From Balanoglossus misakiensis (Eukaryota > Hemichordata): a DNA stretch of 64,000 nucleotides. The stretch is from NCBI GenBank assembly GCA_040954595.2, contig CM082577.2, positions 18,972,001-19,036,000 on the forward strand. Direction: 5' to 3'. The notes below the pieces were generated by a model that searched no databases, had not been told where the DNA came from, and saw only the letters and a program-made list of their open reading frames with translations. Numbering within the stretch: the stretch's first letter is position 1; each line of letters opens with the position of its first letter. The position numbers and the translations under genes were made by a program. Positions 23,339 to 36,142 of this stretch are shown in pieces.

Positions 23339-24340
23339 CTACATGACCTGGAAGAGGAACATTGCTCCCAGGGCAGGCTTTTGCCTCTTCAGTGCCAGAG
23401 GGCGCTCTATCACTGTCAGTACCCCAAGATTCAACTGCACACTGATCGGCTCGGAGTAACTCACAACAGTACCAGCCCTCACATGTACAGGTTCAACACT
23501 AGCATTGAGAACTCTAACTGGTAAATGGGTAGATCTCGTGGTCACTAAAGCTTTACATGTCATAATGCCTTGCTCCAGCAATTTACCCCCTTGTACTGGT
23601 AACACAACCGCTGTAAGACAAGTATCCGGGGAAGACTTATCTGTTCTCCCCACCCAGGTCGAATGAATTCTTATTCCCTGTGCACACCCACTTCCAACCT
23701 TTGCTGGTCCCGCAAACCAAGGTTCACTGGCGATGGGAGTCTTACACATTTTAGCCGGAATAATCATTTCATGTCCAGGGGGAACAAAAACGTCTCCTGC
23801 TACCTTTACACGACAAATGAACGGTTTCATTGTACCAGTGTTACTACATTTCAAGCATTCCCCTTTAATGACTAGCTCCCCTGTCCCTGTATCAATAATA
23901 CACCCAATTGAATGTAGAAAGCTCATACCAATAATGCCATCAGAGCATAGTTCAGCTACTAATACCGGAGAGATAGCCCTAGCCCCACCCAAGCAGATAT
24001 CTAGGTTAACAACTCCACTAACCATAAGTGGTGTACCATCAGCTTGGTTCACCTTTACATTTATTGGTTGCAATGCACCGTGAACTCCCACTGAAATTTT
24101 CCTATACATTTCTTCTGATATCACCATATCAGTTGCTCCTGTATCAACCAGAAAATTCCCCGATACACCACCGGCAGAGGCCTGTATGTACATACTTCTG
24201 ACACTTGTATTGTTATTAGCCGGTTGAATTTCCCTAATATTTCCAGTAGTCTGCACACACTGATCAACTGCCTCCCCTTTGGGTCCATACTGGTTGGCTG
24301 AGGGTTGACCCGACTTCCGCTCAGCCCCTAATCGTTTCCC
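23339..24340 (-). pseudogene. pol: Retropepsin (cassette B)
   Basis: LVDTGATDM active-site motif. Frame is -1 to gag. Has Cys in GECLKCSN where A and C have Trp, and Ile in CAQGIRIH. Its last ~30 codons are out of frame relative to reverse transcriptase, as in all copies. Confidence 0.8.
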
Positions 24341-25182
24341 GAAACCTTGGGTCGGGTGGGACAGTCCCGCTTCAGATGCCCTGATTCATTACAGTGCCAA
24401 CACAAACGGCCACCAGAGGGCGCACCACTCTGAGCTTGTCCAGATGGGTTTTTTATACTAGTGTTGACAACACGGGCCTTAACCTTTTGGTCAAGTTCAG
24501 CTAATTTGTCGGTGATCAAATCAACTTTGTTTGCTATCACCCCTATCACTGACTCCAGAGTCTGAGCCATTTTTGCGTCACCCGCTTCAATACCTCTCAC
24601 TTGTTTACCCAACCCTTTATTGGTTTCAGGGCCACGGCTTTTCTCTAATAACTGAAAATTCTCTTCCCAAACTGTAGCCTGTATAACGTCGTCAAGTGTG
24701 GCACTGGGGGTCCTACCCGCTTCATTAACACGCCTACGCATAGCAGAATCAGTCAATGAATTGAAAAATGCGTCTATACATAGCCGTTCGAATATGTGAC
24801 CTTTGGCATCAGGGTACCCAAGTGTTACCATTTCCCTGATATCCTGTCCAAGCCCACTTAGAGACTCGCTGGGCTTGAGTACTCTTTGTCTTAATTTTAA
24901 ACGATAGGTGTCTTCCTGTCTCCCAAAACCAAATCTATGATCTAGTAGTTTGCACAGTTTCTGGTATGTCAATGACTTTCTGTCAATTGATGTTAACAGC
25001 CGCTGGGCTGCCCCATACAACATGGCTTGGAGATACTTCAACTTTTCAACCTCTCTCCACTCATTTATTTCCGCATAAATTTCAAAGTGTGCGAAATAAT
25101 CATGCCATGCAAGCGATCCATCATACTTATCAGGCTTAAGTATGGACCCGTGTTTACCTGTACATGATTTGCTATAGATCCT
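24328..25182 (-). CDS. gag: Gag (cassette B)
   Basis: 284-codon open frame, with KYDGSLAWHDYF near the start and CCHC knuckle CWHCNESGHLKRDC at the end. No in-frame ATG precedes the capsid-like start. Stop TAG at 24328-24330, just after the slippery site. Confidence 0.8.
   Translation of the reverse strand, partial: RIYSKSCTGKHGSILKPDKYDGSLAWHDYFAHFEIYAEINEWREVEKLKYLQAMLYGAAQRLLTSIDRKSLTYQKLCKLLDHRFGFGRQEDTYRLKLRQRVLKPSESLSGLGQDIREMVTLGYPDAKGHIFERLCIDAFFNSLTDSAMRRRVNEAGRTPSATLDDVIQATVWEENFQLLEKSRGPETNKGLGKQVRGIEAGDAKMAQTLESVIGVIANKVDLITDKLAELDQKVKARVVNTSIKNPSGQAQSGAPSGGRLCWHCNESGHLKRDCPTRPKVSGND
24334..24340 (-). promoter_or_regulatory. -1 frameshift slippery site (B)
   Basis: GGGAAAC in phase one codon before the gag stop. 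Identical in all four cassettes. Confidence 0.7.
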
Positions 25183-26008
25183 TCACTACGCACGGCGATA
25201 TACCGCAGTGCAAAATCGGTCAGTCAATAGTTAAATCACTTCACTGGAGAACACACAATTTCCATCCTCCTGAACCAAATACCTAGAAAACCCTAGCTAA
25301 ACCTTGGAATCGAATTTCCTAACAGACTATCGTTGTTTCCCGTTCCGGCAGATAATTGTTTTGCTACCGTGTAGAGCGGGTAGATGAATCCACCCACATA
25401 AGGAGTATGCCCCCGGCCCTACGCGGTTTGTGCAACGTGCCGGATCGAACAACAACGACGTCTACCCAGTATGCAAGATGGCTACAATATGGTGCCAAAA
25501 CGCATACACTCGCCTACACTAACAGAGTTACTTACAGCAGATCTGGAAACCGATGCGTTCACCATGCAGTACAACTATCCCAACCGCTGCACACCAATGT
25601 TGTAGTTTTCTCAGCGTAGCTAGATTTCTCGTCGTGGACCCGGTAATGGTAGCGTCGCCCACGATGAAATCCTCCCGTACACTTCGACTGGACTACCAAC
25701 CACCTCGACAGGGTCGGATCGCTTGGAATAGTTGTCAGTGAACACCCTCTCACATGTACATTGACTCAGCGCAACACAAGCCGGAACAAGTAACAAGAAC
25801 AACGGATTTATGTGTATTTCGACTGTGTTACAAACTTTCACGTCTGCCCAGTTCGGAGGTGGAAACCCAAGAGAGCGAGAATGAGGTGAATCCTCAGCAA
25901 AAGTAGCCCGCCCCAACTATTACCCAATCAGCACGAATGTGAAGTTCACAGTTCCAGCCTGCTTCCTGAGGCTCAAGCAGCGGTAACTTTGCAAGGTTTT
26001 CCATGACA
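25183..26008 (-). mobile_element. Gag-pol cassette B, 5' leader
   Basis: 826 bp, nearly identical to the leader of A. Differences used for the copy comparison include GTTTTGCTACC near 25356 and CAAGTAAC near 25790. No LTR or recognisable gene. Confidence 0.5.
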
Positions 26009-27257
26009 TTATTGTGATATATAGGTGAGAAATATATTGGAAAATGTCTTCATTACAAAAATATGTCGTGAAATTATTGACTAGCAAGAACCATGTGTAT
26101 ATGTATGGCCAAGGGGAAATTTTTAACTTCTAGTTCTGAACATTAACGTTATTGCGCAGGCTACTGTAACCACAGTCAAATAATACATACAATTTTCTGT
26201 TGCACCAGTGCTTTGACCTTACAGTAATTAATTACTACTACACAGGTCAGGAACACTGAGAAGGCGGCCTTAAATTATGCATTTGGTATTGGTACATTTC
26301 GGATATATCTAAATTGTACCAATTTTAGTCTAGAAATATGTATACCTTAGGTAGCTTTTGTTTTCAAACAAATGGTTCATTAGGTATACCTAAATTATGG
26401 TTCATTGGGTATACCTATTTATGGCAAAACGACCAAATCCAAGATTTTTTTTCCAACCGAATGAGGCATTTCAGGAATACCTAAATAGTACCTTTTCAAT
26501 CGAAAAAGTATACTTTTGGAATACCAATTGGTAAATTTAAAGACCAAATCTGGACTACCTAAGGTAGCCTTTTTTAAAGCAATAGGTACATTTTAAGTAT
26601 ACCTAAATAGTACCTATTTAGTCCGGGAAAGTATACCTAAGGTATATTTCTAGTGTACCAGAATTTCGTAAAGGTGTTCCTGCACACCACCCTATTGCTG
26701 CACAGTTCCTGCACAGGCCACCCTATTGCTGCACAGTTCCTGCACACAGGCCATCTTACTACTGCACAGTTCTTGCAGACTGTCCTATTCCTGCACAGTT
26801 ACCGCTTGCCTTGTTCCTGCACTAGTGCAGCAACACCTCATTTGCATGTGAAAAAGTCGCCTTGCAGCAGAGCTGCAGCAACTTTCTATTGCACCGGTGC
26901 TGCAACCGTGTGGTATTGCTACTGCACCAGTGCAGCAACACTGTGCAGGAGGCCTTAAATTTTCATAAGGGCTATAGGTATGCACATAATTAATGATGTT
27001 TGAATATGATACTAGAAATGTACAGTACACTGATACACTGATCAGCTGACCTTTTGTTTACGCATACGCCATTGCTCCGTTCTCGATCTGTCTCCGAGTC
27101 TGAATTTTTCGCACCTATAGATTTTAAAGATTTTTGAAGTCTGCAAATTCACTGGCATTGACAAAACTATAACATAATAAGTATAATGTACGCCCCATAA
27201 TGTACTCGGCATTCGCCTCGCACATTATGTTGCACAATGTGTGCTTTCGTCCATTAT
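26009..27257 (+). repeat. Modules R (3' part), Q, C, D (after cassette B)
   Basis: Same order as 10846-12092. D runs into the start of the hairpin and stops at CCATTAT, where the 4.6-kb transposon at 27258 interrupts it. Confidence 0.7.
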
Positions 27258-27260
27258 AGT

Positions 27261-28322
27261 CAGGTGGAAATTTCAGAAAATGAGCATTTTAAAAGCATGT
27301 CAGGCATTTTTTGGTACAAGCTGGGAACAAGTTGTTTTTGGATATTTCGAATACGCTGATTTCGAATTTGCCTGTTCCCAAAAATTCTTTTCACGTTTTC
27401 ATGTCGAAAATGGCAAATTAATTTGTGACGTCATAATTTCAAAATACCTAAAAGAAAACGCTGTTTGTAGCCATTATGGTGCAATATCACAGGTCAACAC
27501 CATAACAGTCTATTGAAATCATATTCTTATATTCATTTAAATATTTTTAAACAATTTTTTTAATTTAGAAACATTTTGTGAATTGGTAAAATGCTAATTT
27601 ATGTTAATTAGGTCCAGGTGGAAATTTCAGAAAATGAGCATTTTAAAAGCATGTCATTCGTTTTTTTGGTACAAGCTGGGAACAAGTTGTTTTTGGATAT
27701 TTCGAATACGCTGATTTCGAATTTGCCTGTTCCCAAAAATTCTTTTCACGTTTTCATGTCGAAAATGGCAAATTAATTTGTGACGTCATAATTTCAAAAT
27801 ACCTAAAAGAAAACGCTGTTTGTAGCCATTATGGTGCAATATCACAGGTCAACACCATAATAGTCTATTGAAATCATATTCTTATATTCATTTAAATATT
27901 TTTAAACAAATTTTTTTAATTTAGAAACATTTTGTGAATTGGTAAAATGCTAATTTATGTTAATCAGGTCCAGGTGGAAATTTCAGAAAATGAGCATTTT
28001 AAAAGCATGTCATTCATTTTTTTGGTACAAGCTGGGAACAAGTTGTTTTTGGATATTTCGAATACGCTGATTTCGAATTTGCCTGTTCCCAAAAATTCTT
28101 TTCACGTTTTCATGTCGAAAATGGCAAATTAATTTGTGACGTCATAATTTAGAAATACCTAAAAGAAAACGCTGTTTGTAGCCATTATGGTGCAATATCA
28201 CAGGTCAACACCATAATAGTCTATTGAAATCATATTCTTATATCATTTAAATATTTTTACACAATTTTTTTAATTTAGAAACATTTGGTGAATTGGTAAA
28301 AATACTAATTTATGTTAATTAG
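27261..28322 (+). repeat. Three ~355-bp tandem repeats in the 4.6-kb element
   Basis: Units start at 27261, 27615 and 27971 (periods 354 and 356), each opening CAGGTGGAAATTTCAG and ending GTTAATNAGG. They contain GTGACGTCATAATTT and CCATTATGGTG. Each unit begins with the element's terminal-repeat sequence, so the left terminus is itself multiplied. Short ORFs here are not convincing. Confidence 0.85.
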
Positions 28323-29140
28323 GTGACACGCCCATCTAAAATCAATGGTCTACAAAAGAGAGCCAACGGTGTTAAGTGAGGTGTCTATTCCAATGTTTTC
28401 AGGGTCAAGGAATTCAAATATGCAATCGTTTACCTTGTCAGACAAGGTGCAGCATGGAAAATATGCAAAATTAGCTTAATTAGTCATGATGTCATGCTAA
28501 AATTGACAACTGAAAGCTAATGATACAACTCTGGCCTGTGAGGTGTCTATTCACATGTTTTTTGGCAAATGTTTGCATTTTAATGAATAACTGAAATGAA
28601 ACTTTTCATATTTGTATGTACATGTAATAGCATGTAAAAAACAACAAAAACAAACAAATAAACATACACAACGAGGATTTAGTTTAGACTGTACATGCTC
28701 GTTGGTAACATCGTGACCGATCGCTCCGTTAAAAAACACCAGAACATTGAACGTATGAACGTTTAGGTCCACAATTCACAAGTTATTGAACTATGAATGT
28801 ATGTTCAATGTTGTGAAAAGCCAAAAACATAATTTTTGCCAACAAAACTGGCAGTTGTTAATGTACAAGTTGTTCATTAATAGCGAAAGCATCGTATGGC
28901 CACACTCACATTATGCCAGCACCGTATATTCATGCTTAGTTATAAGACGTTGAATGCACACTGATGGCCCGACGTCCTCGGTGTTTTTTTGAAACCCGGT
29001 CTCTAACAACAATTTCTCTTCATAAGTAAAGAGTAATGTGTATTTTTATTACGTTTTTATATATGATACTGTGTGCAAAGTGAACATTGTGTCAGTGAGG
29101 CAACATATATACATGTATGTTTAATCCACTTGGGTGTCGT
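28323..29140. other. Unassigned interior of the 4.6-kb element
   Basis: AT-rich sequence without a convincing ORF. A 73-codon minus ORF (28551-28772) is cysteine- and phenylalanine-rich and looks random. Confidence 0.4.
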
Positions 29141-29648
29141 ACTTGGCTCAGATGTGCGTTAATGTGTACTAAACAAATTCAGATAGCGAGCCACAATATC
29201 TGTTGATGAGTTTCCATGGCAACCATTTTTTCATTTTTTTCAAAATGGCCGCCAATACAGATAATCTCACCCACAAAATAACAATTATAAAACACCACAA
29301 TAAATTCATATTACAATATTTGAAACAAGAAACTGCTCAAAGAGTAATTTTCAAAATATATATCATCACTAAACTACTTATAGGGGTAAATACAGGATCG
29401 AGATTCAGTCGCTAAAGAAATTCAAGTTTGGTAATAACCCCGGTTACAACAAACTTAGTTAAAACACTGTATAACCATATATATATATTATAATAGTGGC
29501 CTGGCATAAACACAATTTGGGCATTTTGTGATAAAAGTTTAACAAGTAAAGCTCAGTTGATTCGTTATTTTCCCCATAAAAATATCTTTGATGAACAAAA
29601 TTCCAAATTTAGTCAACCCAGGAAAAAACGGCATCTTGTTTCTCAACC

Positions 29649-29882
29649 TTATAAATTGATCTGACCAGTTTCAATCAGTGCAGAATCCAGCTTTTCTATT
29701 TTATCTTCATCAAATGATTCATGCAAATAAAGAATCACTTCCCCATAAAATGATGGCAGAAAGCAAGTATCATGACAGTCGATTGGTTTGTTAAAGTTAC
29801 TATAGAAACAAACTATGTCTAGGGTGCATGTACATAGATAGATGTTAGGAATCAAAATCAAAATCTGTTTCAAACTTTTCAT
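29649..29882 (-). other. Small ORF in inner spacer, unknown
   Basis: 77 codons with a hydrophobic N-terminal stretch (ILILIPNIYLCTCTL) and an acidic C-terminal part (ESFDEDKIEKLD). It lies in the single-copy spacer between the inner inverted repeats, the only sequence here not duplicated elsewhere in the window. No family recognised; could be chance or a captured fragment. Confidence 0.2.
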
Positions 29883-30622
29883 CCAATACTTGTCCTTCGG
29901 AAAGCGTTTTGATGAAGTCGCTTGAAGTGCTTTGTATTGCTCATGTTATCGATAATTTTAATCGCACCTTGATGATAGTCAGCAGTTCTATTTTGACATG
30001 TTATTTTGTGTATTTTTGAACCCCCAAAATCAGAGAATAAAATGATAAAGTGAAAATAAGCTTCAAAACACCAAAGGTCTTCAGGATCACAGCTTTTCTG
30101 TAAAGAGTAAGATTTCGCTTACTTCATGCTATTAAATGAAATGAAGTTTTCCGTAATATCTCTTGCAAAGTCAGATCTTTACACATTAAGATATTAGAAT
30201 GGAAGTACATTCCAAGTGACTTGTTGGGAGCCTTGGGGCACCTAATCCCAGAAAATTGCAATAAGACCTGTTTTTCCATTTACCAAACTAAAGGCCAACT
30301 GCTCGTATATTTAGTTGGGTTTCTATAATTAACACACATTTTTGACAATATTTATGGCATGATGGACACTATTCTCGACAAATAAAATAATGTTGTGTCC
30401 TCCGGTGTAATTTTTATGAGTTTGGAATCATAGACACCATTTATCTTTTGGTCAACTCTGTTAACAGTCGCCAAAATTGCTGGAGTGGAACTGATACATG
30501 ATCTAAAGTATCAAGACATATGGTCGATTATTAACGTTTCAGCAATTTGACTTAAGTTTCTTTAATTTCCTATGGCATTTTGAAAAACATCAACGCCCCG
30601 AAAAAACGTTGTCAACGCTGCG

Positions 30623-30865
30623 GTGGCGATTGTGGTCGAAACAAAGCCGCGTGGTTCGTTACCCGGGGTCCATTTAGATTGCATTGCGTTTGAGGCCCTA
30701 TGTCTGTCGACCAATAAACGTGACGACCGCGGACTCAGTTTGGATCAACGTCTATTTCGGGCAGTGGACTCTCCTATCAAGTTGATAAGGAAATTTTACC
30801 AGTCACGAGTAAGCCAAGCCCACATCCGTGTGCAATTCGAATATATCGGTGATCTGTTTATATGA
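30623..30865 (+). other. Small ORF in inner spacer, unknown
   Basis: 80 codons from a non-ATG start, with a GC-richer composition than its surroundings (30595-30760). The local composition shift could mark a captured piece of host coding sequence. No motif recognised. Confidence 0.2.
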
Positions 30866-31356
30866 TTATCATTAGCTAAGGTGGTAAACTGTTGTGATTC
30901 ATATGTGTAATTTACGTAGTCCGTAACTGCAAGTTAAATATCGCAATTAGCCTAATGTTTGACCATAGACAGTATGGTTTGACTTCGAGGAGCACCTATT
31001 AATCCGAAAGGGATTAAAAGTTGTGCCTTTAAATTGTGTTTTGATAACTTACTTACCCCTATAAGTAGTTTAGTAACCATAATATCTTTGCAAATTATTC
31101 TTTCCACAGTTCCTTGTATCAAATATAGTAATCTAAATTTATTTTGGTGTTTACAGATGTTATTTGGTGGGTGAAATTATCTGTATTGGTGGCCATTTTG
31201 AAAAATTGGTTGCCATGGAAACTCATCAACAGATATTTAGTGGCTCCCTATCTGAATTTTTTAGTACACATTAACACACATCTGAGCCAAGTTTGGTGCT
31301 TATATCACAAAATGCACAATCGCTATGAAAATTAGGGTTTGGCCGCTCCACTACAG

Positions 31357-31889
31357 GGCTTTAGACGGCCATATTGAATTGCCACATCGAGGCTCTTATC
31401 TCAAAATGAACTTCACACTTGAAGTGTTGTTTTGAACAAGGTTTAAGTCCTTTATTAAAATAAAGAAAAGGTAATTTTTTTCCAATGATTGTGAGTTTTT
31501 AGTACATGTACTGTTACACCTAGCTTTATTATTATTTGTTAACCAAAAATCAACGAATTATTCATACAATATGCAAATTTTTGCATAATTATTGTTTTAT
31601 TGTTGCTAGTTTGTGTTTATACAACCAAAAACGTTGTTGTTGTAAACATGTATTTTATTTTCATTGTTTAAGGAGGTACGTGAACATTTCTTTGATGCTA
31701 TTCATGTGAGAATTGCGATCCTTGGCGGCCATATTTGATTTGCCAAAACGAGGCTCTTATCTCAAAAAGATCTTTTGGGAACAGGCATTTTCGAAATCAG
31801 CGTAGTCGAATTGACCAAAAAACATATTTGGTTTGCTTGTACCAAAAAATGCCAGAGGGGGTCACAATTTCTCAAATCTCCACCTGACT
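31357..31889 (-). repeat. Duplicated right terminus of the 4.6-kb element
   Basis: GGCCATATTGAATTGCC...CGAGGCTCTTATCTCAAA near 31365-31405 recurs at ~31727-31770, spacing ~365 bp. This mirrors the ~355-bp repeats of the left end. The final ~135 bp are the inverted counterpart of the left terminus. Confidence 0.6.
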
Positions 31890-31892
31890 ATT

Positions 31893-32551
<659 letters not shown>

Positions 32552-32807
32552 CATTAACCCTTTGAACCCCGCTCGGAGGTTTACCGCCGCAGGATGACCT
32601 TTTGACCCCTAATTTTTCAATATGCTGACGTCAAGGCATTTTCCCTGCCGACATTGTAAATCCAGCCATATGAAAGCAAGTTAGAAAGCTAGGGGACCCT
32701 AATGCGACCTTCCAAATGACTTGAAATCGATTCCTATGCGAGCGACTACATAAAAAATAGTGATATCCAAGCAGCGATTTTTAGCGAAAGTTGACAGAGA
32801 TTTAAAA

Positions 32808-33191
32808 ATGGCGACCCGACGACAGTTACGCATTGATCCATTGCAAGACGAGGATGCTTTCTGGGCTCATTTTGACCGAGTACTAGTAGATAGTAGCTCA
32901 GAAAGTGAAGATGAAGAACAAGACCAGCCTGACATCGTTATGGACCAAGATGGTGACCCCAACCGCGCGAACGATGAAGAAGAATTTGAGCCAGAGCCCG
33001 CGATCCAGCCACCCCCACCAGTTCGGCAACGAGTGAGAAGACTGCCCCGTGCCCGCGAAGTAAACCCACCACCTATGATATGGCAGGGCAACATAATAAA
33101 CGGTAGGCAGGCTCCTATTTATAATCAACGACGTGGACCGACGAGACAAATGCCAGCTGACAGTACACCATTAGATTATTTTCGGACATAA
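32808..33191 (+). CDS. ORF P copy 4
   Basis: 127 codons with the commonest family sequence. A promoter-like block precedes it (TTTTCCCTGCC here: an extra T breaks the E2F-like word). The R module with AATAAA follows. Confidence 0.5.
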   Translation: MATRRQLRIDPLQDEDAFWAHFDRVLVDSSSESEDEEQDQPDIVMDQDGDPNRANDEEEFEPEPAIQPPPPVRQRVRRLPRAREVNPPPMIWQGNIINGRQAPIYNQRRGPTRQMPADSTPLDYFRT

Positions 33192-33683
33192 AGTCATCGT
33201 CATCGTCGTGTCGTGTCACAATCATTATTTTGGACATATGCTTACTGTGTGATGAAAGGTGAGAGCGCAGTCAAAAGGTCGGGCTGAATAATACAGAGAC
33301 TCTGAAAATATTGTACCTTATTCTTATCAAACACGTTGATGGATATTTTGACAATTGTGACATGTGAACATTTACAAAAAAATGAAATAAATTTGCTTCA
33401 AACTCATTGGCAAAACAAGGACATGGAGTTGCTGTATATTTGTTATTATTGTGATATATAGGTGAGAAATATATTGGAAAATGTCTTCATTACAAAAATA
33501 TGTCGTGAAATTATTGACTAGCAAGAACCATGTGTATATGTATGGCCAAGGGGAAATTTTTAACTTCTAGTTCTGAACATTAACGTTATTGCGCAGGCTA
33601 CTGTAACCACATTCAAATAATACATACAATTTTCTGTTGCACCAGTGCTTTGACCTTACAGTAATTAATTACTACTACACAGG
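33192..33683 (+). repeat. Module R, ending at the T junction
   Basis: R runs to CACAGGTCA and joins CGACGAAAACC of an inverted half element T. This is the same junction, in opposite orientation, as at ~14634. Confidence 0.7.
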
Positions 33684-34104
33684 TCACGACGAAAACCGAA
33701 AAAACGATCCGTCACACTGTGCGGAAGTGCGTTCTCAACAAGCAGGTCAAATTTGACTGGCGTACGTGGCCTATGAAAAAAGCCTTAGGGATTTTCGTGA
33801 ACGGTACAAAATCTCAACTGGTGTACAAAACTGAAACATTGGATTTTTAGCGTTCGATCCAGTTACTGTGGTTACAGGACGCGCACGCTATCGCTGACCG
33901 CTGCTTTGCCGTATTAGCGTGGCGGCCTATGGCCGGGCGGTAGCTGCCGTAAACATACTCGGACAGGGGGTGTGCACACAATCGTGTGTATTTTTAACTA
34001 GTTACAAGCCCCTTGTCGGACGTTCATAACGGTTTCGATCAAAATTGAGTGTAGTGTCCTATAAAGGCCCATAGCAACGGGCAAAAAGATCCCGGGGACC
34101 CATC
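33684..34104. mobile_element. Element T half copy (inverted)
   Basis: Reverse complement of 14215-14634, ending at GGACCCATC followed by TTAA (34105-34108). Only one terminal repeat is present. Confidence 0.8.
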
Positions 34105-34960
34105 TTAAAAAAGGGCTACCTTAGGTAGTCCAGATTTGGTCTTTAAATTTACTAATTCGTATACCAAAAGTATACTTTTTCGATTGAAAAGGTACTATTT
34201 AGGTATTCCTGAAATGCCTCAATAGGTTGGAAAAAAAATCTTGGATTTGGTCGTTTTGCCATAAATAGGTATACCAAATGAACCATAATTTAGGTATACC
34301 TAATGAACCATTTGTTTGAAAACAAAAGCTACCTAAGGTATGATGTATGATGTAACTTTCAATATTTCTTGTTGTAGTATGAAATTTTCAATGTCAAAAA
34401 GTGATCAGACAACACCTGTAGCTAAAAATCTATTTGGTATTGGTACATTTCGGATATATCTAAATTGTACCAATTTTAGTCTAGAAATATGTATACCTTA
34501 GGTAGCTTTTGTTTTCAAACAAATGGTTCATTAGGTATACCTAAATTATGGTTCATTTGGTATACCTATTTATGGCAAAACGACCAAATCCAAGATTTTT
34601 TTTCCATCCGAATGAGGCATTTCAGGAATACCTAAATAGTACCTTTTCAATCGAAAAAGTATACTTTTGGTATACCAATTAGTAAATTTACAGACCAAAT
34701 CTGGACTACCTAAGGTAGCCCTTTTTTAAAGCAATAGGTACATTTTAAGTATACCTAAATAGTACCTATTTAGTCCGGGAAAGTATACCTTAGGTAAATG
34801 TAAATGCATAATTTAAGGCCGCCTTCTCAGTGTTCCTGACCTGTGTAGTAGTAATTAATTACTGTAAGATCAAAGCACTGGTGCAACAGAAAATTGTATG
34901 TATTATTTGAATGTGGTTACAGTAACCTTCCCAATAACGTTAATATATACCCAGTGTACC
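34105..34960. repeat. Inverted Q, then forward Q with right inverted-repeat arm
   Basis: 34109-34340 is Q in reverse, ending at CTACCTAAGGTA. It then switches to TATGATGTAAC and a forward Q (34430-34735) followed by the inverted R arm (to ~34943). Two Q copies therefore face each other, forming a long imperfect palindrome. Confidence 0.65.
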
Positions 34961-35543
34961 AGAATTTCGTAAGGGTGTTCCTACACACCACCCTATTGCT
35001 GCACAGTTCCTGCACAGGCCACCCTATTGCTGCACAGTTCCTGCACACAGGCCATCTTACTACTGCACAGTTCTTGCAGACTGTCCTATTCCTGCACAGT
35101 TACCGCTTGCCTTGTTCCTGCACTAGTGCAGCAACACCTCATTTGCATGCGAAAAAGTCGCCTTGCAGCAGAGCTGCAGCAACTTTGTATTGCACCGGTG
35201 CTGCAACCTTGTGGTATTGCTACTGCACCAGTGCAGCAACACTGTGCAGGAGGCCTTAAATTTTCATAAGGGCTATAGGTATGCACATAATTAATGATGT
35301 TTGAATATGATACTAGAAATGTACAGTACACTGATACGCTGATCAGCTGACCTTTTGTTTACGCATACGCCATTGCTCCGTTCTCGATCTGTCTCCGAGT
35401 CTGAATTTTTCGCACCTATAGATTTTAAAGATTTTTGAAGTCTGCAAATTCACTAGCATTGACAAAACTATAACATAATAAGTATAATGTACGCCCCATA
35501 ATGTACTCGGCATTATGTTGCACAATGTGTGCTTTCGTCCATT
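34961..35543 (+). repeat. Modules C and D (copy 7)
   Basis: C block and D spacer with the same shortened hairpin as at 18115. No gene. Confidence 0.65.
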
Positions 35544-35726
<183 letters not shown>

Positions 35727-35907
35727 CTATGGTTTGGTCTTGGTCACAACCTTAAAATACCATGGAATCATAGAACAATGAACTCACTGTGTTGTAATGT
35801 CCATTTTCTCTTTTGGTGATTTTTTTATCAAAGTGTCACACACCCCAGCATGCAAGAAATTTCTCAATATATATACTGCTATCGCAGCAAAACATACCAC
35901 TACTTTT

Positions 35908-36142
35908 AATATCCACCACCTGAGACACCTCTCTCTGTGCGTTTTTGGCTTCGGAAACGAAGCAAAAAATATACTCGATGTTGGGTCAAGGTACCTTTCA
36001 TCCGATTTACACGTCCCCCAGGCGCATCTCTTCACTATTCTGGCCGATATTTTAAAACCATTAAGTTCCTAAAACTGAAAAAAAACTTCCAGTCTGTCTA
36101 TCTCTAACTGAGCGTGTACTGTAGGCTGGGCCATGTTGTTGA
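35908..36142 (-). mobile_element. Gag-pol cassette C, 3' flank
   Basis: Start of the 5,228-bp cassette C (35908-41135). Same junction and flank as A, B and D. Confidence 0.6.

Larger units (their letters stand above)
29141..31292. repeat. Inner inverted repeat of the 4.6-kb element
   Basis: 29141-29391 (ACTTGGCTCAGATG ... CTACTTATAGGGGTAA) is repeated in reverse complement at ~31052-31292, roughly 80% alike by eye. Shared words include TTTCCATGGCAACCA and TTAATGTGTACTAAA. It may mark a nested foldback element. Confidence 0.75.
27258..31889. mobile_element. 4.6-kb inverted-repeat DNA transposon
   Basis: Inserted in module H: ATTAT at 27253-27257 is repeated at 31890-31894, and the joined site CCATTATGGG matches uninterrupted copies. 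Ends are AGTCAGGTGGARATTT inward on both sides, with degenerate inverted similarity over ~135 bp. 4,632 bp long. The superfamily is uncertain; a 5-bp target duplication fits several. No transposase recognised, so probably non-autonomous. Confidence 0.8.

Noticed and set aside
27241-28132. ORFs of 61-91 codons within the 355-bp repeats
   Set aside because: They overlap the terminal repeat and tandem units and are not kept in equal form between units.
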